Shown: piece after piece, positions 54,121 through 63,297 of the stretch
How positions within the stretch are numbered: the first letter of the stretch is position 1
How the letters are laid out: every line of letters begins with the position of its first letter
From: Gloeotrichia echinulata CP02
Lineage (GTDB): Bacteria; Cyanobacteriota; Cyanobacteriia; Cyanobacteriales; Nostocaceae
Assembly: GCA_038087035.1 (NCBI GenBank)
Contig: CP051187.1
Span: 6,640,001-6,704,000 of the forward strand
DNA length: 64,000 bases
Direction of reading: 5' to 3'
Program-made: the position numbers and the translations under genes
Notes under the pieces: generated by a model
The model's database searches: none
Told to the model about the DNA's origin: nothing
What the model saw: the letters and a program-made list of their open reading frames with translations, nothing else

Positions 54121-54618
54121 CTAACTTTCGCCATTACCAAAGCGCTTGATTAAATCCTCGGGACGGATATTAGAAAGAAATTCGCGGAAGGCTTCCTGTT
54201 CTGCTTCATCAGCGTCGCGATCAACGGGGATCGAAGCATCAGCAATTACTTCTTCCATTACCCAAATAGGGGTATTTGTACGTAGTGCCACAGCGATCGC
54301 ATCGCTAGGACGTGCGTCAATTTCTTTTTTCACTTCACCCTGCTGGACAATCAAAGCTGCATAAAATGTATCTTTTTGCAAGGAATGAATCACAACTTTC
54401 TCCAGAGTTAAGTTCCAAGTCTCCAGAATATTCACAATCAGGTCGTGAGTTAAGGGTCTGGGCGGCTTCTGATTTTCCAATGCTCCCGCAATTGCCCTGG
54501 CCTGTTCTTGACCGATATAAATTGGCAAAGCGCGACGATCTGAAGCATCTTTTAAAAGTACAATCGGACTGCGGGTTATGGCATCTAATGCTATGCCAGC
54601 GACTCTCATTTCAATCAT
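54121..54618 (-). CDS. Bifunctional nuclease family protein (DUF151)
   Basis: From ATG 54618 the protein is 165 aa: MIEMRVAGIALDAITRSPIV, then LPIYIGQEQARAIA, HDLIVNILETWNLTLEKVVI and DARPSDAIAVALRTNTPIWV. This is the DUF151 core, whose plant homologue has DNase and RNase activity. GAGG lies eight bases before the ATG. The frame extends 63 codons upstream to 54807, but those residues are unlike the family. Confidence 0.9.
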   Translation of the reverse strand: MIEMRVAGIALDAITRSPIVLLKDASDRRALPIYIGQEQARAIAGALENQKPPRPLTHDLIVNILETWNLTLEKVVIHSLQKDTFYAALIVQQGEVKKEIDARPSDAIAVALRTNTPIWVMEEVIADASIPVDRDADEAEQEAFREFLSNIRPEDLIKRFGNGES

Positions 54619-54956
54619 TGGCGAAGCCTCTATAATCCTGTGGGCAATTGGGTGTGAAGTAACAAATAATACTCTTGGCGGTAAGGTAGGGGAAAAGAAT
54701 AAACATAGGCATTTGTTCTCTATAATTGCTTCTATTAAACTCCGAACTTGATGTGAACACCAGAGTACGTCAAATTGGTCTAGTTCGACAACAACCTTCT
54801 TACCCAAGTATGCCTTGTGAAGGATGTAAATGTGTTGATAACCTTATACTAAAATCAATCGGGAATTATACTCATATTTTGTTAGATTCTTGTGATCATC
54901 TGAGTGGATTTTAGGCAAAATGAGATAATAAATAGAGTTACTTTGGCAAAAAAGCT

Positions 54957-55637
54957 GTGTTTACAGGACTAATCCAAGGCTTAGGAACAATCAGACCCCT
55001 AGGGGGAGATTCTTGGCAAATTACTTGTGTAGGTCAGTCACCAGAGGCAATTATGCACGATCTGGCTTATGGCGATAGTGTTGCAGTAGATGGCGTTTGC
55101 CTCACAGTGGAAGAAATTTTAAAAGACGGATTTATTGCCACTGCATCACCAGAAACCCTGCGCCGTACCACCCTCTCAAGAGAGGAAAACCAACAAAAAT
55201 ATGTCAACCTAGAAACGTCATTGCGGGTGGGTGGCAAAGTAGGCGGTCATTTTGTCATGGGACATGTAGACGGCCTTGGGCGAATGCTAAGTGCAGAACA
55301 AACGGCTACTTCTTGGGAAATGACCTTTACAGCATCTGAAGCGATCGCCCGGTACATTGTCCCTAAAGGTAGCATTGCCGTCAACGGCATAAGTCTCACA
55401 GTGGCTGCATATCAGCCTGATAACTGCCAGTTTACCGTAGCGGTAATTCCCCTCACCTATGCCGAGACAAATCTCAACTATTTAGTCTCTGGTAACTGGG
55501 TAAATCTAGAAGGAGATATTCTCGGCAAATATGTCGAAAAATTCCTCTCTCCTGGCAACCGCAACCACAAAAATGGCGATGACATCTATTCTGATGATAT
55601 TACACCCACTTTCTTAATAGAACACGGGTATTTTTGA
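54957..55637 (+). CDS. ribE: Riboflavin synthase, alpha subunit
   Basis: The 226-aa enzyme dismutates two 6,7-dimethyl-8-ribityllumazine molecules into riboflavin. It has the N-terminal MFTGLIQGLGTI (GTG start), and two tandem lumazine-binding repeats: VAVDGVCLTVEEI ... GGHFVMGHVDGLG, then SIAVNGISLTVAAY ... EGDILGKYVEKFL. Both repeats are complete. The stop TGA is part of the right end of an IS-type element (see 55634). Confidence 0.95.
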   Translation: MFTGLIQGLGTIRPLGGDSWQITCVGQSPEAIMHDLAYGDSVAVDGVCLTVEEILKDGFIATASPETLRRTTLSREENQQKYVNLETSLRVGGKVGGHFVMGHVDGLGRMLSAEQTATSWEMTFTASEAIARYIVPKGSIAVNGISLTVAAYQPDNCQFTVAVIPLTYAETNLNYLVSGNWVNLEGDILGKYVEKFLSPGNRNHKNGDDIYSDDITPTFLIEHGYF

Positions 55638-56045
55638 CACTCTGCGGTCTGTTCGCCCTTGGCGTCTCCCCGAGTGAGAAGACACGCAGATTCTTTAAGA
55701 CTTGCTTAAAAGGGATAGTCAAATATCCCCCTAGACGCTCAAAACAATTACCAATAACACAGGTATTGCAATTGCGCAAAATTTTCTTTTTTTTGTTTTC
55801 CGAGTCCATCACAACGCCAGTTAGGTACGCTCCATGTTTTCCCATTACTTGTTTACCCAGAGTCGCAACTTGTGCTCTTGCGAGGTAAATTAGGGGTCTC
55901 TCCTTACAAAACACTTCAACACGTAGATGGTTATTCCTACTCACAATTTGATTATATCATTTTCCACGGGTGGTTTTAACCACCCGTGGCGTGTTTCCTC
56001 CACTGTCTAAAGCCAAGTGGCTTCCACACGACCCGTGATGTTTTT
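55634..56045 (-). mobile_element. IS200/IS605-type element without tnpB, next to ribE
   Basis: On the minus strand, a long hairpin CCACGGGTGGTTAAAACCAC lies near 55965-55990 and the right end reads GCAGAGTGTCAA at 55634-55645. The end hairpin (TCTGCG...CGCAGA) is enlarged by an inserted palindrome. The interior frame at 55600-55944 (114 codons) shows no domain. The left border is approximate. Confidence 0.55.
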
Positions 56046-56189
56046 GTGAATGGGGATTGGGGATTGGGTATTGGGTATTGGGTATTGGGGATGAGGGGGA
56101 TAAGGGGCATAAGGGGGATGAGGAAGTAATATTACCATGCCCCATGCCCCATGCCCCATGCCCCATGCCCCATGCCCCAATCCCCAATC
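56046..56189. repeat. Heptamer-class tandem repeats
   Basis: GGGGATT and GGGTATT units (about 56050-56090) are followed by ATGCCCC units (about 56138-56175). They abut the stop codon of the M23 peptidase gene. Confidence 0.85.
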
Positions 56190-57911
56190 TTAGCTACCTG
56201 GTTGTTGGGGGACTTGGGCGGTGCGTAAGACTTGAACCAACTGACTCATGGACGCCTGTAATTGGGTACCTGGGTCAGTAGCCACCCATCCATTTTGTGT
56301 CAGGTTGCGGACTTCAAAGTGCAGGTGTGGTCCTGTGGAATTACCGGTGCTACCAACTCGCCCGATGACAGTTCCTGGATTTACCCACTGACCGGGTTGC
56401 ACAAACAGTTCTGACATGTGACCGTAGAGAGTTTGTTGCGCTCCGGTGTGGTTGATGATGACAGTTAAACCATAGCCTCCTACCCAATCAGCAATTTCTA
56501 CTTGACCTTTAGCGGCGGCTAAAACTGGTGTCCCCATCGGCGCACCCAAATCTGTACCGGAGTGGAAGCGGCGATCGCCTGTGATGGGATGAATCCGCCA
56601 ACCGAATAAGGAAGTAATTGGTGCGGGGATTGACAAGGGGAACATCATTCCGTTGCCAGCATAAGCCACCGTCCCACTATAGGGGATTTGCGGCAATGTT
56701 GACGCCAGTGGGAAGTCGTAAGCTACTGTGCTGGGGCGGGGTGCGACGTTACCATCAGCCATTGGTGCGGGTAAAGTACCACCAATAGACGGAATTGGTG
56801 TGGCACTAATTCTCGTGGGGGAGAATTCGCTGGGGTGAGGGATAAACCGATTCGAGCGAAATCCGCTGCTGGGGACATCACTAGAAGCAACGCGACTGGG
56901 ACGCCATCTCTGGTTGGTGTTATTGCTAGCAGCCGCTAGGGGTCTACGCCAGTGTCTATTGTTTTGACTAGTTGGGGTGTCACTACTAGCAACAGGTAGG
57001 GGATTACGCCAGTGTCTGTTGTTTTCACCACTTGCTTGGTGTCGGACTCGTGGAACGATTGCTAAATCAGCATTTTGACTTCTTCTGAGCCAATTAGGTG
57101 CTGGTTTATTGTCGCCATCAGCTACACGCTGATTGCGAGAGGGGGTTTCGGGTGTTTTGGCACAAAAACCGGTTGATACACCTTGTCCAGCCCCTAAAAT
57201 GGTACGACAACCACTAGAGCGTTCTGTGACTACCACAGAATTTGGTGCTTGATAGCTACCTGTGGCAGCAGCATTGTAATCTGTAGGGTCAATATAGGCG
57301 TTATTGTAATCCTTGGTTTTTTCTTCCGTGGCGCTGTTCGCAGTGTTCGAGTTGTTTGCAGGTTGGGCAACTTCTGGTAATTTTTCTGGTAAAGCGCGAA
57401 CAGGAGTAGATGTGGTTACTTCTGGTTCGGCTTTTTCCTCTCTGCGGCTGGCTCTAGGCTGGGAAACTTCTGGTTTGGGTTTTTCCTCTCTAGCCGTTTC
57501 TACTTCTACCTGGGGTCTTGAGCGTCTGATAGACCTAATTAGCTCAGAATCCTGGGTTTTGCGTCTAGACTGTCTCACCGGCTCTGTTGATTCAGCTACA
57601 GCTTCTGGGCGTAGTCTCTTTCTGAGTCTGACGCGCCGTTCGATAAATTCTGGTTCTATTCTAGTTACTTCCGGTTCTGCAGTCTCTTTTTTAACTGGAT
57701 TTGTAATAACTGCTGGCTGGGTTGGCTGAGAATTTTCAATAGTAGGAACAATGTTGTCTATAGATGTTTCCGTTTGAGCAACCACGAAGCCACTACCGAG
57801 GAGGCTCAAGCTACTCAACCAACAGATACTCTGTGCTGGGAGCGATCGCGCAAAGCGTTTTGTCTTCATTCTTGGCAAAGGATTATGGGCAGAGTTATTC
57901 GGCTGCGTCAT
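56190..57911 (-). CDS. M23-family peptidase with long disordered linker
   Basis: The 573-aa protein starts with a possible non-cleaved signal (SICWLSSLSLLGSGFVVAQT near residue 30). Residues 60-400 are Arg-, Pro- and Ser-rich and repetitive (NNRHWRRPLAA-type units). The C-terminal LytM domain has the zinc ligands in RFHSGTDLGAPMG and GPHLHFEVRNL. It should cut peptidoglycan peptides in the periplasm or regulate an amidase; a periplasmic site agrees with the linker. ATG start at 57911. Confidence 0.9.
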   Translation of the reverse strand: MTQPNNSAHNPLPRMKTKRFARSLPAQSICWLSSLSLLGSGFVVAQTETSIDNIVPTIENSQPTQPAVITNPVKKETAEPEVTRIEPEFIERRVRLRKRLRPEAVAESTEPVRQSRRKTQDSELIRSIRRSRPQVEVETAREEKPKPEVSQPRASRREEKAEPEVTTSTPVRALPEKLPEVAQPANNSNTANSATEEKTKDYNNAYIDPTDYNAAATGSYQAPNSVVVTERSSGCRTILGAGQGVSTGFCAKTPETPSRNQRVADGDNKPAPNWLRRSQNADLAIVPRVRHQASGENNRHWRNPLPVASSDTPTSQNNRHWRRPLAAASNNTNQRWRPSRVASSDVPSSGFRSNRFIPHPSEFSPTRISATPIPSIGGTLPAPMADGNVAPRPSTVAYDFPLASTLPQIPYSGTVAYAGNGMMFPLSIPAPITSLFGWRIHPITGDRRFHSGTDLGAPMGTPVLAAAKGQVEIADWVGGYGLTVIINHTGAQQTLYGHMSELFVQPGQWVNPGTVIGRVGSTGNSTGPHLHFEVRNLTQNGWVATDPGTQLQASMSQLVQVLRTAQVPQQPGS

Positions 57912-58075
57912 TGTTCTCTCAGTTTTGTGTAATTATTAAACGTTAAACAAGTTGTGAGTGCTGAGTGCTGAATCCTGAGTGCTGAGTCAAAGTCTCCAGT
58001 CCTCAGTCTCCAGTCCTCAGTCCCTTTTTCATCCTTCCTGGTGTAAGCTGGGAATGATGCCTACTTATATAAACC
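57912..58075. repeat. Spacer with GTGCTGA and CTCCAGT heptamers
   Basis: Short 7-bp-class repeats (GAGTGCT, TCCTCAG) lie at about 57955-58022 between the divergently expressed M23 gene and the 3' end of birA. Confidence 0.7.
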
Positions 58076-58894
58076 TCAAAGTTCAACAGAAGATCGACGA
58101 TATCCCAAACTGATTGTACCGGGTTCTACGTAAAATTCTTGTGTTTTTAGTGCTGTTGCATCATAATGTTTGCTACTAACTCGTAAATTACCTTCAGAAG
58201 TGACGCCAACTATCGTCCCTGAAAGATTATTGACCTCTACTGTATCACCCATGTTCGTCAGTAAATTTGCATATCGGGACAAGAGTGTGCTGACTCCTGT
58301 TTGAAAAAGGCACTCAATACCGGATTCTATCCCCAGTAAAACGGCGGAGGTTAGCATTTCCAGGCAAGAAATCGGTCTTGTATCCTGGGAAGCTTGCCAA
58401 GATTCCAGATTGATTCCGGTTTCGGGGACTGGGTTAGCCCAGTTAATCCCAACTCCAATTACTGCTTGGGTGATTTGTCCTTTGTGGACTTTAGTTTCCG
58501 TCAAAATGCCGCCAAGCTTGCGACCATTCAAGACTAAATCATTCGGCCATTTAATTCCAACACTTACGCCACATTTTTGCAATTGGGCAGCAATTCCCCA
58601 AGCACTGGCGAATGTTAGCTGATAACTGTTGTTAGCCTCTAGTTTGGGTGCAATTGCTACAGAAAGATATAATCCGCCAGTAGCCGAAATCCATTGTCGT
58701 CCCCATTGTCCCCGCCCAGCAGTCTGCTGAGTAGCGATGACTACACTTCCTGTTTCTGCCCCTTGGTCTAGCAAGCTCCACAGGGTTTGGCTAGTAGAGG
58801 CTACACTGTCAAAAATGTGTAGAGAAAATGGTAAATATGTATACTCTCGCCCTGGGTTCAGGGCTACTGCTAATTTTTGCTGATCAAATCCCAC
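58076..58894 (-). CDS. birA: Biotin--[acetyl-CoA carboxylase] ligase
   Basis: The 272-aa enzyme activates biotin with ATP and attaches it to the carboxyl-carrier protein of acetyl-CoA carboxylase. The GRGQWGRQWISATGGLYLSV loop and the catalytic KWPNDLVLNGRKLGGILTE segment are intact. The N-terminal repressor HTH of E. coli BirA is absent, so this is a monofunctional ligase. GTG start at 58894. Divergent from pgeF. Confidence 0.93.
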   Translation of the reverse strand: MGFDQQKLAVALNPGREYTYLPFSLHIFDSVASTSQTLWSLLDQGAETGSVVIATQQTAGRGQWGRQWISATGGLYLSVAIAPKLEANNSYQLTFASAWGIAAQLQKCGVSVGIKWPNDLVLNGRKLGGILTETKVHKGQITQAVIGVGINWANPVPETGINLESWQASQDTRPISCLEMLTSAVLLGIESGIECLFQTGVSTLLSRYANLLTNMGDTVEVNNLSGTIVGVTSEGNLRVSSKHYDATALKTQEFYVEPGTISLGYRRSSVEL

Positions 58895-58971
58895 GCAGTT
58901 AACCTAAAATCCCGTTGTTCAAGTTAGCATTAATTGGCTGATTTTGATTTTCTGTTTAGGTTTGGTTCAAG

Positions 58972-59754
58972 ATGCACACCTGGAACTGGCGCAATTGGGA
59001 AGAACTGCCTTATCTGACTTGTAGTATCCTCGACGGCTGGGAACATGGTTTCTTTACCCAGCAGTTTTGGCCGCGTTTACCGACAGACTTAACAAAAGTG
59101 CTGCAACCAGACGCATTAGTTTATCGCTTGAAACAGGTTCATGGCAATACTGTTCTCACCCCACAAGAAATTGACACACAGTTAAGCAATCTTGGGGATG
59201 AGGTTGAGCTAGCATCAGCAGATGGTTTAATTACCGAGCAACCATTGCAAGCTGTGTGGGTCGCCAGTGCTGATTGTACACCTGTACTGATTGGAGATGT
59301 CAAAACCGGACAGGTATCAGCAATTCATGCAGGGTGGCGCGGTACTGCCAAAAAGATTGTCCCCTTGGCGATCGCCCGACTGCAAGCACAAGGGAGCAAA
59401 CTAGAAGATTTGCGAATTGCAATGGGTCCGGCGATCGCAGGTGTTGTTTACCAAGTTTCTGTCGAAGTGGCAGCCGAAATCGGGTCTAGTATTATATCAC
59501 ATGAAGACCCACAAAAGATAGTAGCCACATTGCATGATTTACCCAATTCCCCATTGCATCAAGACCCCAACCCCGAAAAAGTGCGGGTGGATGTTAGGCG
59601 GGTAAATGCTTTACAGATAGAAAGTCTCGGTATTCACGCCGAACAAGTGGCGATCGCTCCTTATTGTACCTACCAAACCCCTGAGCATTTCTTTTCTTAC
59701 CGTCGCGAGCAAGAGAAAAAAGTCCAATGGTCTGGAATTGTCAGTAGGGATTAG
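58972..59754 (+). CDS. pgeF: Peptidoglycan-editing factor PgeF / polyphenol oxidase-like (DUF152)
   Basis: The 260-aa protein has the zinc-site residues of the YfiH family: His in KQVHGNTV, Cys in ASADCTPVLIGD, and His in SAIHAGWRGTAKKIV. Related proteins remove mis-incorporated serine from peptidoglycan precursors (PgeF in E. coli) or act as laccase-like or purine nucleoside enzymes. Start ATG; 77 bp from divergent birA. Confidence 0.9.
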   Translation: MHTWNWRNWEELPYLTCSILDGWEHGFFTQQFWPRLPTDLTKVLQPDALVYRLKQVHGNTVLTPQEIDTQLSNLGDEVELASADGLITEQPLQAVWVASADCTPVLIGDVKTGQVSAIHAGWRGTAKKIVPLAIARLQAQGSKLEDLRIAMGPAIAGVVYQVSVEVAAEIGSSIISHEDPQKIVATLHDLPNSPLHQDPNPEKVRVDVRRVNALQIESLGIHAEQVAIAPYCTYQTPEHFFSYRREQEKKVQWSGIVSRD

Positions 59755-59897
59755 GGACTGGGGACAGCAATCATTTTGTAGGGTGCGTCAGATGTCAAAA
59801 ATTTGTTGTTCATCTCCAACTTTTCAAATCTGATGCCCCCTAATTATAGCTTGTAAGTTTTAGCTGAAAATAGAATTATAGAATTAGGGAAAGAGTT

Positions 59898-60179
59898 ATG
59901 TCTGAGCAATACTCTATCGAACAAATTCCTGTCAACTTAAACAAAATTATTCAGAAAATTGCACAAGGTGAACAAATCGAAATTACCCAGCAAGGTAGAC
60001 AGATTGCCGTAATTATTTCCAGCGCTGAATATGAAAAATTATTGAATCAAAACATGAGTTTTTGGGAATGTATAGAACGATTTCGCCAAGAATATAATGT
60101 CGAGTCCGCAGAGATTAACCCTGATGAAATTTTTGCTCTTGTGCGGGATAAATCATCCGGCCGTGAGGTGATTTTTTGA
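59898..60179 (+). CDS. Phd/YefM-family antitoxin
   Basis: The 93-aa product has the N-terminal Phd fold (IEQIPVNLNKIIQKIAQGEQ, IEITQQGRQIAVIISSAEYE) that binds operator DNA. The C-terminal tail (PDEIFALVRDKSSGREVIF) should cap the toxin. AAAGAG precedes ATG. The toxin frame starts 5 bp downstream but is cut short (see 60184). Confidence 0.88.
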   Translation: MSEQYSIEQIPVNLNKIIQKIAQGEQIEITQQGRQIAVIISSAEYEKLLNQNMSFWECIERFRQEYNVESAEINPDEIFALVRDKSSGREVIF

Positions 60180-60183
60180 TTTT

Positions 60184-60252
60184 ATGCGCTTCCTTCTAGA
60201 TACTAATATCCTCTCAGAACCGTTGCGCCCCGCCCAAATTCAGGTTCGGTAA
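60184..60252 (+). pseudogene. VapC toxin gene fragment
   Basis: ATG opens MRFLLDTNILSEPLRPAQIQ, the normal start of a PIN-domain VapC toxin, with the first active-site Asp in LLDTN. The frame stops after 22 codons. The rest of the gene is absent. Downstream sequence is repeat material, so the toxin was probably lost by insertion and deletion. Confidence 0.85.
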
Positions 60253-60606
60253 TGAGAGAAAACACGCCCTAGCCCCTACCCCCTATTTGCGTATGTCCAT
60301 TCCTGAACCCCAACAAGAGTTTCTGTTGTAGGGGTTTAGCATTGCTAAACCCCTACGACATCTCCGGTTTTTTGCAGCCCATATGTTGTGTTTTTGTCAA
60401 TGCGTAATACCATTTCACCAAAACTCTGATACATATAGAAGCCAGTAGGGGCAGGGCATTGCCGTGCCCCTACCAACGTATTTGTATCATACTTAAAGTG
60501 AAACGGTATAAGTCCTAAAATATTCTGACCTTGACCTCATTTTAGTTGTCGAAGATATTCATTATCAACAAATTTTAGAAGAGCGACAAGTTTTCGCCTA
60601 TAATTA
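60253..60606. other. Repeat-filled remnant region
   Basis: It contains the TAGGGGTTTAGCA/TGCTAAACCCCTA palindrome (about 60328-60357), part of a family II element (to 60406 and 60510-60516), the family IV element at 60407-60509, and a coding fragment at about 60513-60606 (KYSDLDLILVVEDIHYQQIL). The fragment's SDLDLILVVED stretch recalls nucleotidyltransferase-type proteins, but it is short and overlaps the end of csaB. Confidence 0.55.
60407..60509. mobile_element. MITE-like element, family IV, inserted in a family II element
   Basis: The ends are TACCATTTCAC and GTGAAACGGTA. The core has GTAGGGGCAGGGCATTGCCG with its inverse. TAA flanks both sides (TGCGTAA ... TAAGTCCT), and joining the flanks rebuilds the family II terminus TGCGTAAGTCCT. 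Confidence 0.85.
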
Positions 60607-61656
60607 CTACTCAGTTAACGCTGCATACAAAACTTCACGATGCATCAGGGCACCATTCACCAAAGATTGTATTTTCTCAGACGCCAGCGGGGCACCATTG
60701 ACATAATACTCAATCCAAGCTTGACTAATTAAATTAGGGTCATCTGGTAAACTCGCTAAATCCCACCCAGGTATTTGCAAATCTTCCATCAGGCGATTTA
60801 CCTTGGGATCATAACTGAGAGCAAAACAACGACAACCTTCAGCCGCTGCCATAATCAAGCTGTGTAACCGCATCCCAATTGCCATTGTAACGCCACGATA
60901 CACACCTTTTAAAACTTGCGGATCTTCCAAACAAATAATTTGACTGACACCGGCTAAATGTGGTTGAATTGCTTGGGCAATATTTAAATCTTCGCTTTTT
61001 TGAAAAGGTAATAGTATAATGAAAGATTGGGTGCTTGCTTGAAAATCTACCAAAGCACGGGTGAGATTTGCTAAACGAGTTTCCGTTAATTGGGGATGCG
61101 ATCGCAAAGTCACAGCCACTCTAGGCGTAGGTAAATCCTCAAGTTGCGGTACTGGACTAGATGCTAAAGCCCAAACCGGGTCAGGCGCAAGAATACAAGG
61201 AATTTGCCAATCGGATAACAAACCAGCACTAGCGCGATCGCGTACACTAACTTTAGTACAACCAGCAAAATTTTGCCGCGCTAACCAACGAGTCACAGAA
61301 TGCTTCACAGGACCAATACCCTGCGCCCAAGCAACAGTTTTCAAACCCATTTTCTGAGCCAGTGTCATCAGTCCCCCATAATAAAAAGGGCTGATGGTGC
61401 TAGTAACATCTTGAATTAAACTCCCACCACCCCAGATGAAAGCATCACTTGATCGCATTGCTTGCAGGACAGGTAAAAAAGCCATACGATTGTAGGATTC
61501 CACACCATAGCGATCGCTCGTTTGCTCTGGATTACCCGAAAGAACCACCGGCGTCACATAAGGTGGTAGCATCTGCAAAAGCGTTGCCAACAAAGCTTCA
61601 TCACCACCATTACCCTTACCGTAATACCCAGACAATAACGCCCGCATTGGTTTCAT
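60607..61656 (-). CDS. csaB: Polysaccharide pyruvyl transferase CsaB
   Basis: The 349-aa protein starts RALLSGYYGKGNGGDEALLA, then FIWGGGSLIQDVTS, VAWAQGIGPVKH and SVRDRASAGLL, and near the C-terminus GMRLHSLIMAAAEGC. This is the CsaB signature. CsaB adds ketal pyruvate to cell-wall polysaccharide, which is the ligand for SLH domains; the SLH porin at 35716 is a plausible beneficiary. Start is ATG at 61656 or 61647. Confidence 0.92.
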   Translation of the reverse strand: MKPMRALLSGYYGKGNGGDEALLATLLQMLPPYVTPVVLSGNPEQTSDRYGVESYNRMAFLPVLQAMRSSDAFIWGGGSLIQDVTSTISPFYYGGLMTLAQKMGLKTVAWAQGIGPVKHSVTRWLARQNFAGCTKVSVRDRASAGLLSDWQIPCILAPDPVWALASSPVPQLEDLPTPRVAVTLRSHPQLTETRLANLTRALVDFQASTQSFIILLPFQKSEDLNIAQAIQPHLAGVSQIICLEDPQVLKGVYRGVTMAIGMRLHSLIMAAAEGCRCFALSYDPKVNRLMEDLQIPGWDLASLPDDPNLISQAWIEYYVNGAPLASEKIQSLVNGALMHREVLYAALTE

Positions 61657-62190
61657 GTTGAATTTTAAATTTCATAGGACTTACCCATTGACAAAAAACA
61701 CAAAATATGGGCTGCAAAAAACCGGAGATTTCGTAGGGGTTTAGCATTGCTAAACCCCGAAAACGCGGGTCTGTTTACCATCAAAGTAATAATTAATCAA
61801 AGCCTGAAACAACGTATTTTGGTAAAAGCATACCATGCCAAATTTGTACAGTGCGTAAGTCCTATTTCAGATTAACAAGTTTTTTGACAACTGAATATCT
61901 ACCACTGATACAGATATCAAGTGAAATCGCTGTCATAATGCCCAAAAAATCATAATTCCCTTGTGGGAAGATGAGGGAGTAGGAGAGTAATGTCCTAGTC
62001 AACTATTTGCCAGACTTACATGGACATTTATTAACAAACCGCACCAAAAACCTTGCTCGCGTATGGTGCAGACCCTACGCGCTCTGGGGGCTTCTGTCAG
62101 CAAATATTTCAAGAAAATTTACATAAACCTTCTAGACCCACCTGTACTATTTATGTGATGATTTGAAAAGCTTGCCTTACAAGTAAATTT
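61657..62190. other. Intergenic region upstream of tnpB
   Basis: It contains the family II element at 61676-61863. A CTCTGGGGGCTTCTGTCAG sequence near 62080-62100 may be the left end of the TnpB element. No gene is seen. Confidence 0.55.
61676..61863. mobile_element. MITE-like element, family II (copy 3)
   Basis: The ends are AGGACTTACCCATTGAC and GTGCGTAAGTCCT. The 188-bp interior has the TAGGGGTTTAGCATTGCTAA palindrome. It shares about 80 bp with the interrupted copy at 60330. Confidence 0.85.
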
Positions 62191-63297
62191 GTGTTACTGA
62201 CTTCTATCAAAACCAAGTTAAAATTGACTGCCGACCAGAAAATTCTGATGTCAAAACATGCCGGCATATCCCGATTTACATACAATTGGGGACTCGCCAC
62301 ATGGCAAGCATTGTATCAATCTGGATATCAACCCAATCACTTGATTTTGAAAAAGTTCTTTAATAATGAAGTGAAGCCAGTTTTGACTTGGATTAAAGAA
62401 CCAGGTATTTGTCAAAAAATCACAGAATTTGCTTTTGATAATTTAGGGAAAGCTTTTAAGAACTTCTTTTGTAAACGTGCAGACTATCCCAAGTTTAAAA
62501 GAAAAGGGAGAAATGAGAGTTTTACAATTAATGCGGGTGGTAAACCAATAAATATCGGTGGTAAACGGATTAAATTACCAACGATTGGCTGGGTTGCAAC
62601 TTATGAATCTTTACCTCACACCACGACCACAAAGTTTACTATATCTCAATCTGCGGGAGATTGGTACATTTCTTGTGCTTATGAAATCTCCCCCGAAATT
62701 ACCAAAAAAGAACATGATTATGTCGGGGTTGATTTAGGGATAAAAAATTTAGCTACCTTATCAACAGGAGTAATTTTTGTCAATCCGAAAGCTTTAAAAA
62801 GTGCCCGGAGGAAATTAACAAGATTACAACGTCAACTCACAAGGAAAATCAAAGGGAGTAATCGTTATAAAAAACAAAAATTGAGAATATCTAAACTGCA
62901 TCGACGTATTACTAATATACGCAAAGATGCGACTCATAAAGCAACTACATTTATCTGCAAAAACCACGCAGTTGTTGCTTTAGAAGATTTGAATACTTCG
63001 GGGATGTTGAAAAATCATAAGTTAGCCGGTGCTGTCAGCGATGCCAATTTTTATGAATTCCGCAGACAAATAGAATATAAAGTAATTAGATATGGTGGAA
63101 CTGTCGTATTTGTGGATAGATTTTACCCATCTAGTAAAACTTGTGCAAATTGTGGAGAAATTCAAGAAATTAGTCTATCACAGCGCGTTTACGAGTGTAA
63201 AAAATGTCAGCATACTTCAGACCGAGATTTAAATGCGTCTAAAAATCTCGAAAAATATGCACGTCAGGCTAAAGCGTGTCTGGACGTTAAGGGATAG
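62191..63297 (+). CDS. tnpB: TnpB, RNA-guided endonuclease of an IS200/IS605-type element
   Basis: The 368-aa protein begins LLTSIKTKLKLTADQKILMS (GTG start) and has all RuvC acidic residues: D181 in YVGVDLGIKNL, E265 in VVALEDLNTSG, D346 in HTSDRDLNASKNLE. The zinc finger is CANCGE ... CKKCQ. TnpB uses an omegaRNA from the element's 3' end to cut DNA at the donor site, which favours element retention. No tnpA is adjacent, so the element is not self-mobile. The protein looks intact, so it could act in trans with other right ends in the genome. Confidence 0.93.
   Translation: MLLTSIKTKLKLTADQKILMSKHAGISRFTYNWGLATWQALYQSGYQPNHLILKKFFNNEVKPVLTWIKEPGICQKITEFAFDNLGKAFKNFFCKRADYPKFKRKGRNESFTINAGGKPINIGGKRIKLPTIGWVATYESLPHTTTTKFTISQSAGDWYISCAYEISPEITKKEHDYVGVDLGIKNLATLSTGVIFVNPKALKSARRKLTRLQRQLTRKIKGSNRYKKQKLRISKLHRRITNIRKDATHKATTFICKNHAVVALEDLNTSGMLKNHKLAGAVSDANFYEFRRQIEYKVIRYGGTVVFVDRFYPSSKTCANCGEIQEISLSQRVYECKKCQHTSDRDLNASKNLEKYARQAKACLDVKG

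Noticed and set aside
55600..55944. 114-codon minus-strand frame inside an IS-type element
   Set aside because: It overlaps the ribE end and the element's hairpin and has no recognisable transposase motif.
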